A stretch of DNA of 64,000 nt from assembly GCF_023806465.1 (NCBI RefSeq), contig NZ_JAMSLS010000002.1:310001-374000 (forward strand), given 5' to 3'. The position numbers were made by a program, and so were the translations under genes. The notes beneath the pieces were generated by a model, which saw only the letters and a list, made by a program, of their open reading frames with translations, was not told the DNA's origin and ran no database searches. This document shows, in pieces, positions 55,926-64,000 of the stretch. How positions within the stretch are numbered: position 1 is the stretch's first letter; the number at the start of each line of letters is the position of its first letter. Origin of the DNA: Thermomicrobium sp. CFH 73360 (GTDB lineage Bacteria; Chloroflexota; Chloroflexia; Thermomicrobiales; Thermomicrobiaceae).

Positions 55926-58366
55926 GGTCTGTCTGCATCCATGGGCATTTCTATCAGCCGCCACGGGAAAATCCGTGGCTCGAAATCGTCGAACTCGAGG
56001 ATTCTGCCTACCCATATCACGACTGGAACGAGCGAATCACCGCCGAGTGCTATGGCCCCAATGCCTGGTCCCGCATCCTCGACCCGCGCGGTCGTATCGT
56101 CCGGATTGTGAACAACTATGCCTGGATCAGCTTCGACTTCGGCCCAACACTGCTCTGGTGGCTCGAACGCGAAGCCCCCGACGTCTACCACGCGATTCTC
56201 GATGCTGACCGAGAGGGATGCGAACGCTTCAACGGGCACGGCCCCGCCATCGCTCATCCCTATCACCACATCATTTTGCCGCTCGCGAACGAGCACGACC
56301 GACGCACCGAGCTTCTCTGGGGGATCCGCGACTTCGAACATCGTTTTGGCCGTCGCCCGGAAGGGATCTGGCTGCCGGAAACAGCAGTCGATCTACCAAC
56401 GCTGGAACTCGTTGCTGAATTCGGTATTCGCTTCGTCATCCTTGCGCCCCACCAAGCAGCGGCCGTTCGTCCGCCGGGCTTCAGCGGGTGGCAGGACGTC
56501 TCCGGCGGACGCGTCGAAACGACACGTCCTTATCGAGTTGTCCTCCCATCGGGGCGAGAACTCGTCGCGCTTTTCTACGACGGAGCGATCGCGCGGGACG
56601 TCGCCTTCGGTGATCTGTTAAACGACGGGCGCCAGCTCGCTGCCCGCCTGCTCGCAGCCGCGAGCGATACCACCGATCGTCTCGCCCACATTGCAACCGA
56701 CGGCGAGACCTACGGGCATCACCATCGCTTCGGGGACATGGCGCTTGCCGCAGCCATCGCCACGATCCAAGCGTCAAAGGACGCACGTGTCATCACGTAC
56801 GGAGCGTACTTGGCCGAGCACCCGCCGACGTGGGAAGCGCAGATCGTCGAGCAAACGTCCTGGAGCTGCATCCATGGCATCGAGCGCTGGCGGAGCAACT
56901 GCGGGTGCAATACGGGCGCCCACCCAGAGTGGACGCAGGAGTGGCGTGGCCCACTTCGTGAGGCACTTGATTGGCTCCGTGATGCTGTCGCCCAGCGTTA
57001 CGAGGAGCAGCTCAGCCAGTTCCTCACTGACCCGTGGGCAGCCCGCGACGACTATATCGAGGTGATTCTCGACCGGTCCCCGGAGAACGTGCAGCGGTTC
57101 CTCGACCGCTGGCAACGACGCGCACTTCAGTCAGCCGAGCAGGTCGCTGTGCTCGAAGCGCTCGAGATGCAGCGACACGCCTTGCGGATGTACTCGAGTG
57201 ATGCTTGGTTCTTCGACGAACTGTCCGGTCTGGAAACGGTCCAGGCTCTCCAGTCCGCTGCCCGTGTCATCCAGATTGCTGAGGAGCTCTTCCACACCGC
57301 GCTTGAGCAAGAGTTCGTCGAGCGACTGGCGCGTGCGCCAAGTAACCTCCCACAGTATCACGACGGCCGCGGTGTCTGGGATCGCCTGGTTCGGCCAGCA
57401 CGGGTCGAATTTGCCAATGTCGCCGCGCACTATGCCCTCAGCGCGCTGTTCGAGGACTATCCAGAGCGCGCCTCTATCGGTTGCTTTGAAATCGAGCGCC
57501 TCGAGGGGATCGCCCAACGTGCCGGACGGGCACAACTGTTCATTGCCCGTGTCCGCGTAACTTCAACTCTCACTGGACGACAGCAAGGGTTTCTCACCGC
57601 TGCCTTGCACCTCGGCGAGCACAACCTCGTTGGTGGCGTCGAATCGGATGGCACACCAGACCGCTACGCGGAAGTCCGTCAACTCCTCAGCGAACCGTTC
57701 GGGCGGGCAGATCTGCCAGAAACAGTGCGGGCACTTGACCGCGCATTCGGTCGGGCCGACTACTCGCTGCGCTCCCTCTTCAAGGACGAGCAACGCAAGC
57801 TTCTCGACATCATTCTCACCTCCACGCTTGCGGAAGCAGAGGAGCTGTATCGCCACTTGTACGAGGACAGTCAGCCTTTGATGCGCTTCCTCGCCGATTT
57901 GGGTGTCCCAATCCCCCGTGCCTTCCTGATCGCCGCTGAGATGACGGTCAACGCGGAGCTCCGCCATACCCTGGCCGAACCGCGTCCCTCCGTCGAGCAG
58001 CTGGAGCAACTGTTCCAAGAGGCAGACGTCTGGCGACTCACGCTCGACCAACCTGGACTCGCTTACGCGCTCCAGGAGGCACTCGAAGCACTCGCCCAGG
58101 AGTGGCGTCACCAGCCGGACGATCTGGAGCTCTTGGACACCCTGACGGGCTTGGCCAAGGTGACGAGCCACCTGAGTGAACCAGTCAATACGTGGCGTCT
58201 CCAGAACATCGTTTACGAACTGCTGCAGCGCGCGCTCCCAGAACGACGCTGGCGCGCCGAGCGCGGCGAGCAAACGGCACGGGAATGGATCGAGCGTTTC
58301 CGCGCACTCTGCGACGTTCTCTGGATTGCATTCGAGACAGCGGAAGCCGATCTCACCGTCTCGTGA
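55922..58366 (+). CDS. GH57-family glycosidase with DUF3536 domain
   Basis: An 814-residue protein; GTG 55922 overlaps the glgB stop by four bases and opens with the family's [19 protein letters not shown]. Residues 1-430 form the GH57 catalytic region: [40 protein letters not shown] with a candidate catalytic Glu, [13 protein letters not shown] with candidate Asp/Glu, and [21 protein letters not shown]. The remainder matches the all-helical DUF3536 extension. It is probably an intracellular alpha-glucan-acting amylase or transferase of the operon; specificity is unknown. It overlaps the convergent gatD gene by 14 bases. Confidence 0.88.
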   Translation: MRSVCIHGHFYQPPRENPWLEIVELEDSAYPYHDWNERITAECYGPNAWSRILDPRGRIVRIVNNYAWISFDFGPTLLWWLEREAPDVYHAILDADREGCERFNGHGPAIAHPYHHIILPLANEHDRRTELLWGIRDFEHRFGRRPEGIWLPETAVDLPTLELVAEFGIRFVILAPHQAAAVRPPGFSGWQDVSGGRVETTRPYRVVLPSGRELVALFYDGAIARDVAFGDLLNDGRQLAARLLAAASDTTDRLAHIATDGETYGHHHRFGDMALAAAIATIQASKDARVITYGAYLAEHPPTWEAQIVEQTSWSCIHGIERWRSNCGCNTGAHPEWTQEWRGPLREALDWLRDAVAQRYEEQLSQFLTDPWAARDDYIEVILDRSPENVQRFLDRWQRRALQSAEQVAVLEALEMQRHALRMYSSDAWFFDELSGLETVQALQSAARVIQIAEELFHTALEQEFVERLARAPSNLPQYHDGRGVWDRLVRPARVEFANVAAHYALSALFEDYPERASIGCFEIERLEGIAQRAGRAQLFIARVRVTSTLTGRQQGFLTAALHLGEHNLVGGVESDGTPDRYAEVRQLLSEPFGRADLPETVRALDRAFGRADYSLRSLFKDEQRKLLDIILTSTLAEAEELYRHLYEDSQPLMRFLADLGVPIPRAFLIAAEMTVNAELRHTLAEPRPSVEQLEQLFQEADVWRLTLDQPGLAYALQEALEALAQEWRHQPDDLELLDTLTGLAKVTSHLSEPVNTWRLQNIVYELLQRALPERRWRAERGEQTAREWIERFRALCDVLWIAFETAEADLTVS

Positions 58367-59117
58367 GCAGCCAGAAGCGGCGAAGCGCCTGCCGTTCGAC
58401 GCGCGCACGTTCCACTGCTTCCTCATGCGCCACCCGCGCGAGTGCGTCGTCGAGCGGCTCCAGGCTGCCAACCCATCCGTGCAGAGTGAGCGCACAAGCG
58501 ATCAGGTGATCGGTCAGTTGCGGGTTCTTCGGTAGTACCGGCCCGTGAAGGTACGTGCCAATGGCGTTGTGGTACCGGCAGCCCTCCGTTCGGTCCTTGC
58601 CGTTGTTGCCGTACCCGATCCGTACCGTGCCGAGCGGACGCGCACGAGGACCAAGAAAGGTACGTCCACTGTGGTTCTCAAAGCCAACCACCTCGCCGAA
58701 GTCGGGGGAATCCACGACCACGTTCCCAATCATTCGCTGTGATCCCGCAACGGTCCAGGCATCAAACACGCCAAGCCCGGGGAGCTCCGGTCCCTCATGA
58801 GGGCGGTAGAACCGACCGAGCAGCTGGTATCCGCCACAGACCGCAAGGAGCGGAACTCCTCGCTCGATCTCGGCTCGCAAGACCTCCCCCTTGGGACCTT
58901 GAAGGTCCTCAGCCGCGGCAATCTGCTCTCGGTCTTGTCCCCCGCCCCAGAAGAAGAGGTCGCAGCGGCCCGGTTCGAGCAGCTCCCCGACGCCGATTTC
59001 GACCACCTCCGTCTCAATTCCCCGGCGACGACATCGCTCGACCAGGGCCAGGACGTTGCCACGGTCACCGTAGATGTTCATCGTGCGCGCATACAGCCAG
59101 CAGATCGTCAAGCGCAC
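58353..59117 (-). CDS. gatD: Lipid II isoglutaminyl synthase, glutaminase subunit GatD
   Basis: A 254-residue class I glutamine amidotransferase of the CobB/CobQ type. GTG 59117 follows GGAGGG, 12 bases after the murT stop. Motifs are LYARTMNIYGDRGNVLAL at the N-terminus, the oxyanion/nucleophile region PLLAVCGGYQLLG (catalytic Cys about residue 94) and a C-terminal NAIGTYLHGPVLPKNPQ (catalytic His about 191). It supplies ammonia to MurT, which amidates the D-Glu of lipid II to D-isoglutamine, modifying peptidoglycan for cross-linking. Its 3' end overlaps the convergent GH57 gene. Confidence 0.9.
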   Translation of the reverse strand: MRLTICWLYARTMNIYGDRGNVLALVERCRRRGIETEVVEIGVGELLEPGRCDLFFWGGGQDREQIAAAEDLQGPKGEVLRAEIERGVPLLAVCGGYQLLGRFYRPHEGPELPGLGVFDAWTVAGSQRMIGNVVVDSPDFGEVVGFENHSGRTFLGPRARPLGTVRIGYGNNGKDRTEGCRYHNAIGTYLHGPVLPKNPQLTDHLIACALTLHGWVGSLEPLDDALARVAHEEAVERARVERQALRRFWLLTRR

Positions 59118-59129
59118 AGCATCCCTCCG

Positions 59130-60503
59130 TCACTGCGCCCAGAATTCGACCGCCGCCCCCCGCCGGGCCAGCTCACGACGGAGTTCCAGCATCGCCGTGT
59201 AGGTTGCGAGTACCCAGCCACAGCCCTCCGGTGGGAGAGTCGCCAGCCAACGATCGAGTGCTTCCACGACTCCAGGATAGCGTCCACATGGCTCGATCCC
59301 TGCATAGGCGAGTCGGAGGGCAATCTCCCCGCTCCGGATCCCACCGGTGCTGACCGGTACCGAGAGTACTCGCAGCGCCTCCAGATCGACATCCCAAAGC
59401 CAGGAGACGTCACGTCCGTCCGCATCGAGGTCATTGATCACAATGAGCACTGGGCAGTGTCTCTTTGTTGACACGAGGAGCCGGATCGCCTCATTGAACC
59501 CCGTCGGGTTCTTGATGAGGAGCAACGTGAGCTCGCGTCCCGCCACTCGAACACGCTCTTGCCGCCCGAAGGCTGCCGGGACCTCGGCCAGCGCCGGAAG
59601 CAGCGTTTCTGGCGCGAGCCCGAGCGCAACTCCCGCACTCGTCGCTGCAAGGAGGTTGTACGCGTTGTAGACACCGGAAAGCCGACTACGCACCGCGAAT
59701 GTCCGATTACCCCAGTCCACATCGAGGCCAAGTCCAGTCGACTCCTGCCGTACCGTCCGCGCCACAACCGTCGGCGCCGGACGGCCAAAGGCACAGGCAC
59801 GACAGCGATAGCGCCCGAGGTGCCCGAGGTACACTCGTTCGTACTCGAGCGAAGCCCCACAGCGCGGGCAGAGTCGCCAATCAGCCGCATGTGGGAGCGT
59901 CGGCAGCACCACTGCGGGATCCTCCAGCCCGAACGTGCACCGACGCTCTTGGAAGCCTGCAGTCAACTCAGCCAAGATTGGATCGTCAGCATTCACGACC
60001 ACGGTGGCATCCGGGGAGAGTTTGTCCAGCGCCTTCCGCCAGGTTCGTGCAATCGTCTCCAGCTCTCCATACCGGTCAAGCTGATCGCGGAACAGGTTGA
60101 GAAGAACGAGCATGCGCGGCTTCACCGCCCTGACCACAGCTGGGAGGGCAAATTCGTCGACCTCGAGTACCGCGATATCACCATCCAGCCGCCCCAACCA
60201 GTCAGTGGCCTCAAGGAACGTCGCTGCAATACCCCGCGGCAGATTGCTGCCAGAACGGTTGTGCACGACGTGAAGGCCACTGGCCCGGAGCGACTCGGCG
60301 AGGAGACGCGCGGTCGTCGTCTTCCCATTCGTCCCAGCGATGACAACGACACCAGACGGGAGCTTGCTTGCCAGCGTCGTCAGGAGGTCAGGTGCGAGCC
60401 GCAGCGCGATGAGTCCAGGCAAGGCCGTTCCCCCACCAAGCCCCGAACGCCGCGTTGCCCACGCGACGATTCGCCCCGTGACGATCGCCAAGCGCGTGGT
60501 CAT
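59130..60503 (-). CDS. murT: Lipid II isoglutaminyl synthase, ligase subunit MurT
   Basis: A 457-residue Mur-ligase-like protein, ATG 60503. The ATP loop is GTNGKTTTARLLAE (about residues 57-70); EVDEFALP and LVLLNLFRDQLDRYGELE follow as in MurT. A four-cysteine zinc ribbon (CPRCGASLEYERVYLGHLG ... RCRAC, about residues 224-250) is characteristic of MurT and absent from MurC-F. The C-terminal domain (LLIKNPTGFNEAIRLL, VLIVINDLDADGRDVSWLWDVD) is the typical MurT DUF1727 region. With GatD it amidates lipid II. It starts about 10 bases after mreC. Confidence 0.92.
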   Translation of the reverse strand: MTTRLAIVTGRIVAWATRRSGLGGGTALPGLIALRLAPDLLTTLASKLPSGVVVIAGTNGKTTTARLLAESLRASGLHVVHNRSGSNLPRGIAATFLEATDWLGRLDGDIAVLEVDEFALPAVVRAVKPRMLVLLNLFRDQLDRYGELETIARTWRKALDKLSPDATVVVNADDPILAELTAGFQERRCTFGLEDPAVVLPTLPHAADWRLCPRCGASLEYERVYLGHLGRYRCRACAFGRPAPTVVARTVRQESTGLGLDVDWGNRTFAVRSRLSGVYNAYNLLAATSAGVALGLAPETLLPALAEVPAAFGRQERVRVAGRELTLLLIKNPTGFNEAIRLLVSTKRHCPVLIVINDLDADGRDVSWLWDVDLEALRVLSVPVSTGGIRSGEIALRLAYAGIEPCGRYPGVVEALDRWLATLPPEGCGWVLATYTAMLELRRELARRGAAVEFWAQ

Positions 60504-60513
60504 CCGTACCCAC

Positions 60514-61329
60514 CTACTGGCTTGCTTGGCCGAGCAGGACGCTCACTGACTCAAGCGAACGAAACTCGACGAGTGGCCGCACCGTCAGCCGGAGCTCGTC
60601 CTCGGCGACCTGCCGCGTGCCCCCAGTCACGACCCCGATGACGAGTCCAGGGGGAATCCCAGCTGTCCGTCCTGATGTCACAACGAGCTCCCCCTGGCGC
60701 ACCGGCGTGTCAGGCGGTAAGTGCCGGAACTCGAGCGAGCCGTTCTCCCGCCAGCCACGCCCGTACACGATTCCTTCCGCCCCGGAATCGAGGAGGCGAG
60801 CACCGAGCTGTATGGATGGGTCGGTGAGCACTGTGACTTGCGCCCGATCGCTCTCGACGCGCGTGACGATCCCCACCATCACGCTCGGGTTCAGCACAGC
60901 CATGCCGACCCGGATTCCAGCGTCCGCACCCTGGTCGATGATAAACACGCGTTGCGGTTGTTCAGGATCATACCCGATGACGTGTGCCGGTACGAGCTGG
61001 AGCCCGGGATGCTCCTGCTGGAAACGGAGTTGGGCACGCAACTGGTCGAGTTCCTGTTGCGCCTGCCGGAGCTTTGCAACTTCGGCCAGAAGCGCGTCAC
61101 GCTCACTGCGCAGTCGTTCCACTTCTTGCCGGAGTTCGTCGTCGTTCGCCCAGGTCGGAAACGAGACCTTCCCGAGCACTGGGGCGAACAGCCGCTGCGC
61201 CTCAGTGACGAAGGCGACGAGAGGAGCTTTGACGGTCGTCAGCCGTTGCTGTCGGTCAAGGACGACGGCAGCGAGCACCATCACAACTGTCAAGATAAGT
61301 AGCGAAGCACGCCGGAGCGTGACGGGCAT
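60514..61329 (-). CDS. mreC: Rod-shape determining protein MreC
   Basis: A 271-residue protein, ATG 61329. One N-terminal membrane segment (SLLILTVVMVLAAVVL) precedes a coiled coil (DDELRQEVERLRSERDALLAEVAKLRQAQQELDQLRAQL, about residues 63-103) and two extracytoplasmic beta-barrel domains (VPAHVIGYDPEQPQRVFIIDQGADAGIRVGMAVL..., GELVVTSGRTAGIPPGLVIGVV). MreC scaffolds the elongasome by contacting PBP2, whose gene (mrdA) lies 15 kb to the left. Confidence 0.9.
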   Translation of the reverse strand: MPVTLRRASLLILTVVMVLAAVVLDRQQRLTTVKAPLVAFVTEAQRLFAPVLGKVSFPTWANDDELRQEVERLRSERDALLAEVAKLRQAQQELDQLRAQLRFQQEHPGLQLVPAHVIGYDPEQPQRVFIIDQGADAGIRVGMAVLNPSVMVGIVTRVESDRAQVTVLTDPSIQLGARLLDSGAEGIVYGRGWRENGSLEFRHLPPDTPVRQGELVVTSGRTAGIPPGLVIGVVTGGTRQVAEDELRLTVRPLVEFRSLESVSVLLGQASQ

Positions 61330-61347
61330 TCCTCACCGGTCTCGTCT

Positions 61348-62424
61348 TCATGTCGTCGACGTCGAGGTCGCTGGTGTCCGCCGTTGCTGCGTACCCTGCA
61401 ATGCACGCTGGTACAAGTGGAGCGCTTCCGCAACGCGTCCGGTACCGCGTGCCACACAGGTGAGCGGATCGTCGGCAAGATACACCGGGATGCGGAGCTC
61501 GGCTTGCAGCCGCTTATCGAGCCCCATGAGGAGTGCCCCACCGCCAGCAAGGACAATCCCGCGCTCCATGATATCGGCCAGGAGCTCTGGCGGTGTCTCC
61601 TCGACGCAGGAGCGAACTGCCTCGATGATCTGGTTCACCGGGCCGGCGATCGCTTCCCGGATCTCAACTGAACTGACCTCCACTGCCTTCGGCAAGCCGG
61701 TCAGGACGTCACGCCCGCGGAGGACAACGCGTCGCTCTTCCTCAAGCGGGTACGCCGACCCGGCAGCGATCTTCGCATTTTCTGCCGTCCGCTCGCCGAT
61801 GATCAGGTTATGGTCACGCCTGGCCCACTGCACGATAGCCTCGTCGATCTCATCTCCTGCCACACGGATCGATCGGTTGACCACGATTCCACCCAGCGAG
61901 ATGACGGCCACTTCAGTCGTGCCACCGCCGATGTCCACGATCATACTGCCAACCGGCTCATTGATTGGTAATCCGGCGCCGATTGCTGCCGCCATCGGCT
62001 CCTCGATCGTATACGCTTCGCGCGCCCCCGCGCTCAAGGCCGCATCCTTCGCCGCCCGCTTTTCGACTTCGGTCACCCCGGAAGGGATCCCAATCACAAC
62101 GCGTGGGTGTGGGGTCAGGAGCTGCTGAGAGTGCACCTTGCGAATGAAGTAGTGGAGCATCACCTCGACGGTATCGAAGTCGGCGATCACCCCGTCCTTG
62201 AGCGGACGGACAGCGACAATCGACTCCGGCGTCTTCCCAACCATCGCCTTCGCTTCGACACCGACTGCGAGCACGCGCTTCGTTTTCTTGTCGACAGCTA
62301 CGACGGACGGCTCGGAGATCACAATTCCCTTCCCGCGCACGTAGACCAAGGTGTTCGCCGTGCCCAGATCGATCCCGAGATCACGGCTGAACAACCCGAA
62401 CAGTGCGCTGAGCGGTCGAATCAT
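61348..62424 (-). CDS. mreB: Actin-like cell-shape protein MreB
   Basis: A 358-residue bacterial actin. ATG 62424 is chosen over a longer frame (62574) because it aligns with the family and follows GGAGGAAGGG. Motifs are DLGIDLGTANTLVYVRGKGIV (phosphate 1), VIGIPSGVTEVEKRA, EEPMAAAIGAGLPI, IVDIGGGTTEVAVISLGGIV (phosphate 2) and GIVLAGGGALL (adenosine). A short hydrophobic/basic N-terminus (IRPLSALFGLF) may aid membrane binding. It forms filaments that guide lateral-wall synthesis. mreC follows 18 bases later. Confidence 0.95.
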   Translation of the reverse strand: MIRPLSALFGLFSRDLGIDLGTANTLVYVRGKGIVISEPSVVAVDKKTKRVLAVGVEAKAMVGKTPESIVAVRPLKDGVIADFDTVEVMLHYFIRKVHSQQLLTPHPRVVIGIPSGVTEVEKRAAKDAALSAGAREAYTIEEPMAAAIGAGLPINEPVGSMIVDIGGGTTEVAVISLGGIVVNRSIRVAGDEIDEAIVQWARRDHNLIIGERTAENAKIAAGSAYPLEEERRVVLRGRDVLTGLPKAVEVSSVEIREAIAGPVNQIIEAVRSCVEETPPELLADIMERGIVLAGGGALLMGLDKRLQAELRIPVYLADDPLTCVARGTGRVAEALHLYQRALQGTQQRRTPATSTSTT

Positions 62425-62450
62425 CCTTTTGCCCTTCCTCCCACCGGCTT

Positions 62451-64000
62451 CTACCGAAGGTAGAGTGCCGGGTCTTGATAAACGCCGTTGTACATGATGA
62501 TGAAGTGGACGTGTGGTCCAGTCGAATAGCCGGTGCTCCCCATCGGCCCGATATATTGTCCCTGATTGACCCACTGCCCCACCTGCACCGGCGGGGGCTC
62601 AGCCATATGCCCATACCACGTCACGAAACCGTTCCCATGGTCAATCGCCACGGCATAACCGAGCCCATAGTTGTTCCAGCCACTAAAGATCACCGTGCCA
62701 CTGTCGGCTGCCACAATCGGCGTGTACATGTTGTTGGCGATATCCCAACCGTTGTGGCGGGCGTGGAAGTATTGCGTGATCACCCCAGTCGTTGGCCAGA
62801 TAAACGAGCCACGTGGTGCCTGCCGCTGCGCTGGCGGACTGCTGGGTGCCGACGCTGGCGGCGCACTCGGGGCAGGTGGCGGGGGTGGTGGAGGTGGTGG
62901 CGGTGGTGGTTCACCACCGGGAATCATCACCAGCTGCCCCACTCGGAGCACCCCGTTTGGGCCAATCCCGTTCATCGGGTAATCGCGGATCGCTTCCGGT
63001 TTCACACCCCAGTACTCAGCCAGCGATTCGATTGTGTCACCCTCTTTGACCTTGACCATCACCCCATCGGTCGGCAAGATGGCCAGCTGCTGACCCGGAT
63101 AGATGAGCTCCGGATCAGGCAACGAGTTTGCCCACGTGATTGTCTGCACCTTAAGTCCAAAGCGCTGCGCTATCTTCCAGAGGGTATCTCCCTCTTGCAC
63201 CGTGTACATAATCACTCGGTCTCGGCTCGGCATCTTCCCGCCGGGAACCATGATGAGCCGGTTGGGCACGAGGTCCGTATCGCGTTGCACACCGTTCGGC
63301 TCATACCCGGTGATCGCCTCCGGCGTGACGCCATATCGGGCTGCCACCGACTCCAGCGTGTCACCCTCACGCACCACGTGCAACATCCCGTCGACCGGCG
63401 GCACACGCAGCTGCAGCCCGGCTGGTAGCGGAGCACCCGGGTCAAGCAAGTTGTTTGCCCAGAGGAGCGTCTCCACGCTCCGCCCCGTTGCACGGGAGAC
63501 GTCATAGATCGTCTCACCGGCACTCGTCACGTACGTGTCGAGCACCAAGACGTCTGGCTTGACCGCTAACCCACCGGTCGCAAGGTATCCGAGTCGAGGA
63601 TCGCTGACGCTGAGGCTTGCAATCTGCGCGACTGGTTGTCCTTGCACCCCAGTCACACCATTCCACACCGCGGCAATCTGATCCGTACCGGCAGCCACCC
63701 GCACCGGCAGCGGTCGTCGCCAGAACCCACCGCCGAGTGTGACAACAACAACACAGGTTAGGACCGCAACGTGGAGCACCCACCACGCACGCAACCGGGG
63801 GTGCCAAACAGACGCTGATACTGCGCGCGAGACGACCGCTCGTGCTACCGCACCAGCGGTCGGCCGCTGGACCGGGGCGAGCACAGGAGCCGCACCCACT
63901 CTCCTATTCCCTAACGCGCGCTGGGGCAACCAAGGCTCCCGAGCGCCGTTGATCCCATCCCCGACCGTGTGGCTGGCACCAACCGTCTCGCCTTGTGGTG
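62451..64000 (-). CDS. LysM-repeat M23 peptidase (partial; N-terminus beyond right edge)
   Basis: The frame stays open to the right edge (reading ETVGASHTVGDGINGAREPW before a possible TTG at 63929), so the true start is probably outside the window. One membrane segment (VLHVAVLTCVVVVTLGGGFW) is followed by four LysM-type units (around SAGETIYDVSRATG, REGDTLESVAARYG, QEGDTLWKIAQRFG and KEGDTIESLAEYWG), a linker of about a dozen prolines and a C-terminal M23 domain with zinc motifs HARHNGWDIA (H-x-x-x-D type) and GPHVHF. It probably cuts or remodels peptidoglycan during elongation, fitting its place 27 bases before mreB. Confidence 0.88.
   Translation of the reverse strand, partial: PQGETVGASHTVGDGINGAREPWLPQRALGNRRVGAAPVLAPVQRPTAGAVARAVVSRAVSASVWHPRLRAWWVLHVAVLTCVVVVTLGGGFWRRPLPVRVAAGTDQIAAVWNGVTGVQGQPVAQIASLSVSDPRLGYLATGGLAVKPDVLVLDTYVTSAGETIYDVSRATGRSVETLLWANNLLDPGAPLPAGLQLRVPPVDGMLHVVREGDTLESVAARYGVTPEAITGYEPNGVQRDTDLVPNRLIMVPGGKMPSRDRVIMYTVQEGDTLWKIAQRFGLKVQTITWANSLPDPELIYPGQQLAILPTDGVMVKVKEGDTIESLAEYWGVKPEAIRDYPMNGIGPNGVLRVGQLVMIPGGEPPPPPPPPPPPPAPSAPPASAPSSPPAQRQAPRGSFIWPTTGVITQYFHARHNGWDIANNMYTPIVAADSGTVIFSGWNNYGLGYAVAIDHGNGFVTWYGHMAEPPPVQVGQWVNQGQYIGPMGSTGYSTGPHVHFIIMYNGVYQDPALYLR

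Noticed and set aside
1-64000. tRNA or rRNA genes and insertion-sequence transposases
   Set aside because: No cloverleaf-type T-loop patterns, ribosomal RNA sequence or transposase motifs were noticed on reading; a covariance-model scan could still find a tRNA.

Overview
The window looks like a chromosome segment of a high-GC thermophilic Chloroflexota of the Thermomicrobia type (Thermomicrobium/Sphaerobacter-like). This is judged from protein character, the GlgE and MreBCD/MinCDE gene content, the secreted proteins and the repeat style; no species call is possible from this alone. Genes mostly carry clear GGAGG-type ribosome binding sites, use ATG or GTG starts, and form tight operons with 4-base overlaps in the core regions.

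Layout. 1-7.4 kb: a catabolic cluster with a PucR-type regulator (cut by the left edge), a CoxG/SRPBCC protein, two near-identical FAD amine-oxidase-type proteins on either side of a Rieske oxygenase, and a lipoprotein substrate-binding protein. It probably serves uptake and N-demethylation of a methylated amine such as a betaine. 7.6-10.2 kb: a UPF0145 protein and an unusual M28 peptidase. 11-12 kb: a sigma-70-like regulator behind a near-consensus promoter that overlaps a palindrome.

12.7-38 kb is accessory DNA with low coding density. It holds intact but widely spaced phage genes on the minus strand: membrane-bound LuxR regulator, hypothetical, endolysin, possible small terminase, two holin-like proteins, large terminase, portal, a small head protein, capsid and a tail-like protein. 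Large secreted proteins lie at its ends. Two dispersed repeat families fill the gaps. One of them brackets a DUF559 (Vsr-like) endonuclease gene with direct copies of the same complex repeat, which looks like a mobile cassette inserted between capsid and tail genes.

38.9-40.9 kb: a 3' remnant of methylmalonyl-CoA mutase, broken by a perfect 37-bp tandem duplication, next to an intact methylmalonyl-CoA epimerase. 41-45.6 kb: the cell-shape/division operon mreD-mrdA-minC-minD-minE. 45.6-58.4 kb: a phosphoesterase and a complete GlgE alpha-glucan operon (glgE, treS-mak fusion, malQ, glgB, GH57). 58.4-64 kb: murT-gatD (lipid II amidation), mreC, mreB and a LysM/M23 peptidase cut by the right edge. 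The usual mreB-mreC-mreD-mrdA order is therefore split by about 15 kb of glucan and lipid II genes.

The observations most worth a second look are the DUF559/repeat cassette, the dispersed phage module with its own sigma-like and LuxR-like regulators, and the decayed mutase.
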